Below are positions 5,711 to 5,947 of a stretch of 5,947 nucleotides of DNA, piece after piece. A program made the translations under genes and the position numbers. Each line of letters opens with the position of its first letter. Within the stretch, counting starts at the first letter, position 1. This stretch comes from Lentimicrobiaceae bacterium. Its GTDB lineage: Bacteria > Bacteroidota > Bacteroidia > Bacteroidales > JAGONC01. Below the pieces are notes generated by a model, which saw nothing but the letters and a program-made list of their open reading frames with translations, was not told the DNA's origin and ran no database searches. The stretch spans positions 1 to 5,947 of the forward strand of contig JAUXII010000070.1 of NCBI GenBank assembly GCA_030621075.1, given 5' to 3'.

Positions 5711-5947
5711 ATGTACGCTATTATTGATGTGGAAACCACAGGGTTGAGCCGCCACCGGGCATTAGGTGATGCAACAGCAACGGCAAAACTGTTTGAATTA
5801 CTTGAAGAAAAACGAGCTGGTGGGGATTATCAATTTCTGATTTTCGGGTTACAGGTTGTATCCAGTCCAGTCGTTTTGGTTGCGATATATAGTTTAGATG
5901 TCGTATTTGATTTTTCAGAACGAATTGTTTTTCAAAAGTCCCGTAGG
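5711..5947 (+). pseudogene. DnaQ-like 3'-5' exonuclease frame with its centre deleted
   Basis: An ATG 15 bases after the regulator's stop opens a frame that runs without a stop to the window edge (79 codons). Residues 1-11, MYAIIDVETTG, carry the Exo I motif of DEDDh exonucleases (D6, E8). Almost immediately follows RHRALGDATATAKLFELLEEK (residues 14-34), the Exo III motif with H15 and D20. Intact relatives have roughly 130-140 residues between these motifs, including Exo II, so an in-frame internal deletion is the likely cause. The join is near 5747-5753. Residues after about 34 (bases from about 5813) are not recognised as exonuclease, and the true 3' end is outside the window. The family includes the Pol III epsilon proofreading subunit and exonuclease/GIY-YIG proteins; which one is unclear. 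Without Exo II it should be inactive. Confidence 0.75.

Overview
The window looks like a chromosomal segment of a Bacteroidota bacterium, probably close to Bacteroidales or Marinilabiliales. The reasons are an AT-rich sequence with mostly A-rich rather than Shine-Dalgarno leaders, several exact matches to the Bacteroidota -7 promoter element TAnnTTTG, the gene order small coiled-coil protein - zapA - 6S-like RNA - rny, and a LexA-like XRE/S24 regulator next to dinB and dnaE sequences. The assignment rests on recalled family knowledge, not on a database search.

Left half (1-3290), housekeeping and intact. A candidate -7 element (12-19) precedes a small coiled-coil protein and then the FtsZ-ring protein ZapA. 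The gap between zapA and rny holds a well-folded 6S-type RNA (692-887) with a long closing stem, a bubble and a terminal hairpin. The RNase Y gene (rny) follows and is complete. It converges, with one base between the stop codons, on an intact trimeric-type purine nucleoside phosphorylase on the minus strand.

Right half (3399-5947), a damaged DNA-damage/mutagenesis locus. On the minus strand the first ~126 codons of a DinB (Pol IV) gene run, out of frame, into the last ~300 codons of a DnaE-type polymerase gene. The middle of a dinB-dnaE pair appears to have been deleted, with the breakpoint near 4294-4302. The 5' edge of the dinB remnant merges with ten tandem 7-bp repeats (4668-4737). Divergent from it, an intact self-cleaving LexA-like regulator (4895-5695) has a textbook Bacteroidota promoter. 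Two tandem 17-bp dyads overlap or follow that promoter and are good operator candidates. Just downstream, a DnaQ-like exonuclease frame (5711 onward) has its Exo I motif joined directly to its Exo III motif, so its centre is missing too.

The main message is an intact regulator, apparently with its own operators, surrounded by effector genes (Pol IV, DnaE-like polymerase, proofreading-type exonuclease) that have all lost internal segments. This could be real reductive loss of an SOS mutagenesis module or an assembly artefact; the sequence alone cannot decide. I see no convincing new system, mobile element, CRISPR array or tRNA.
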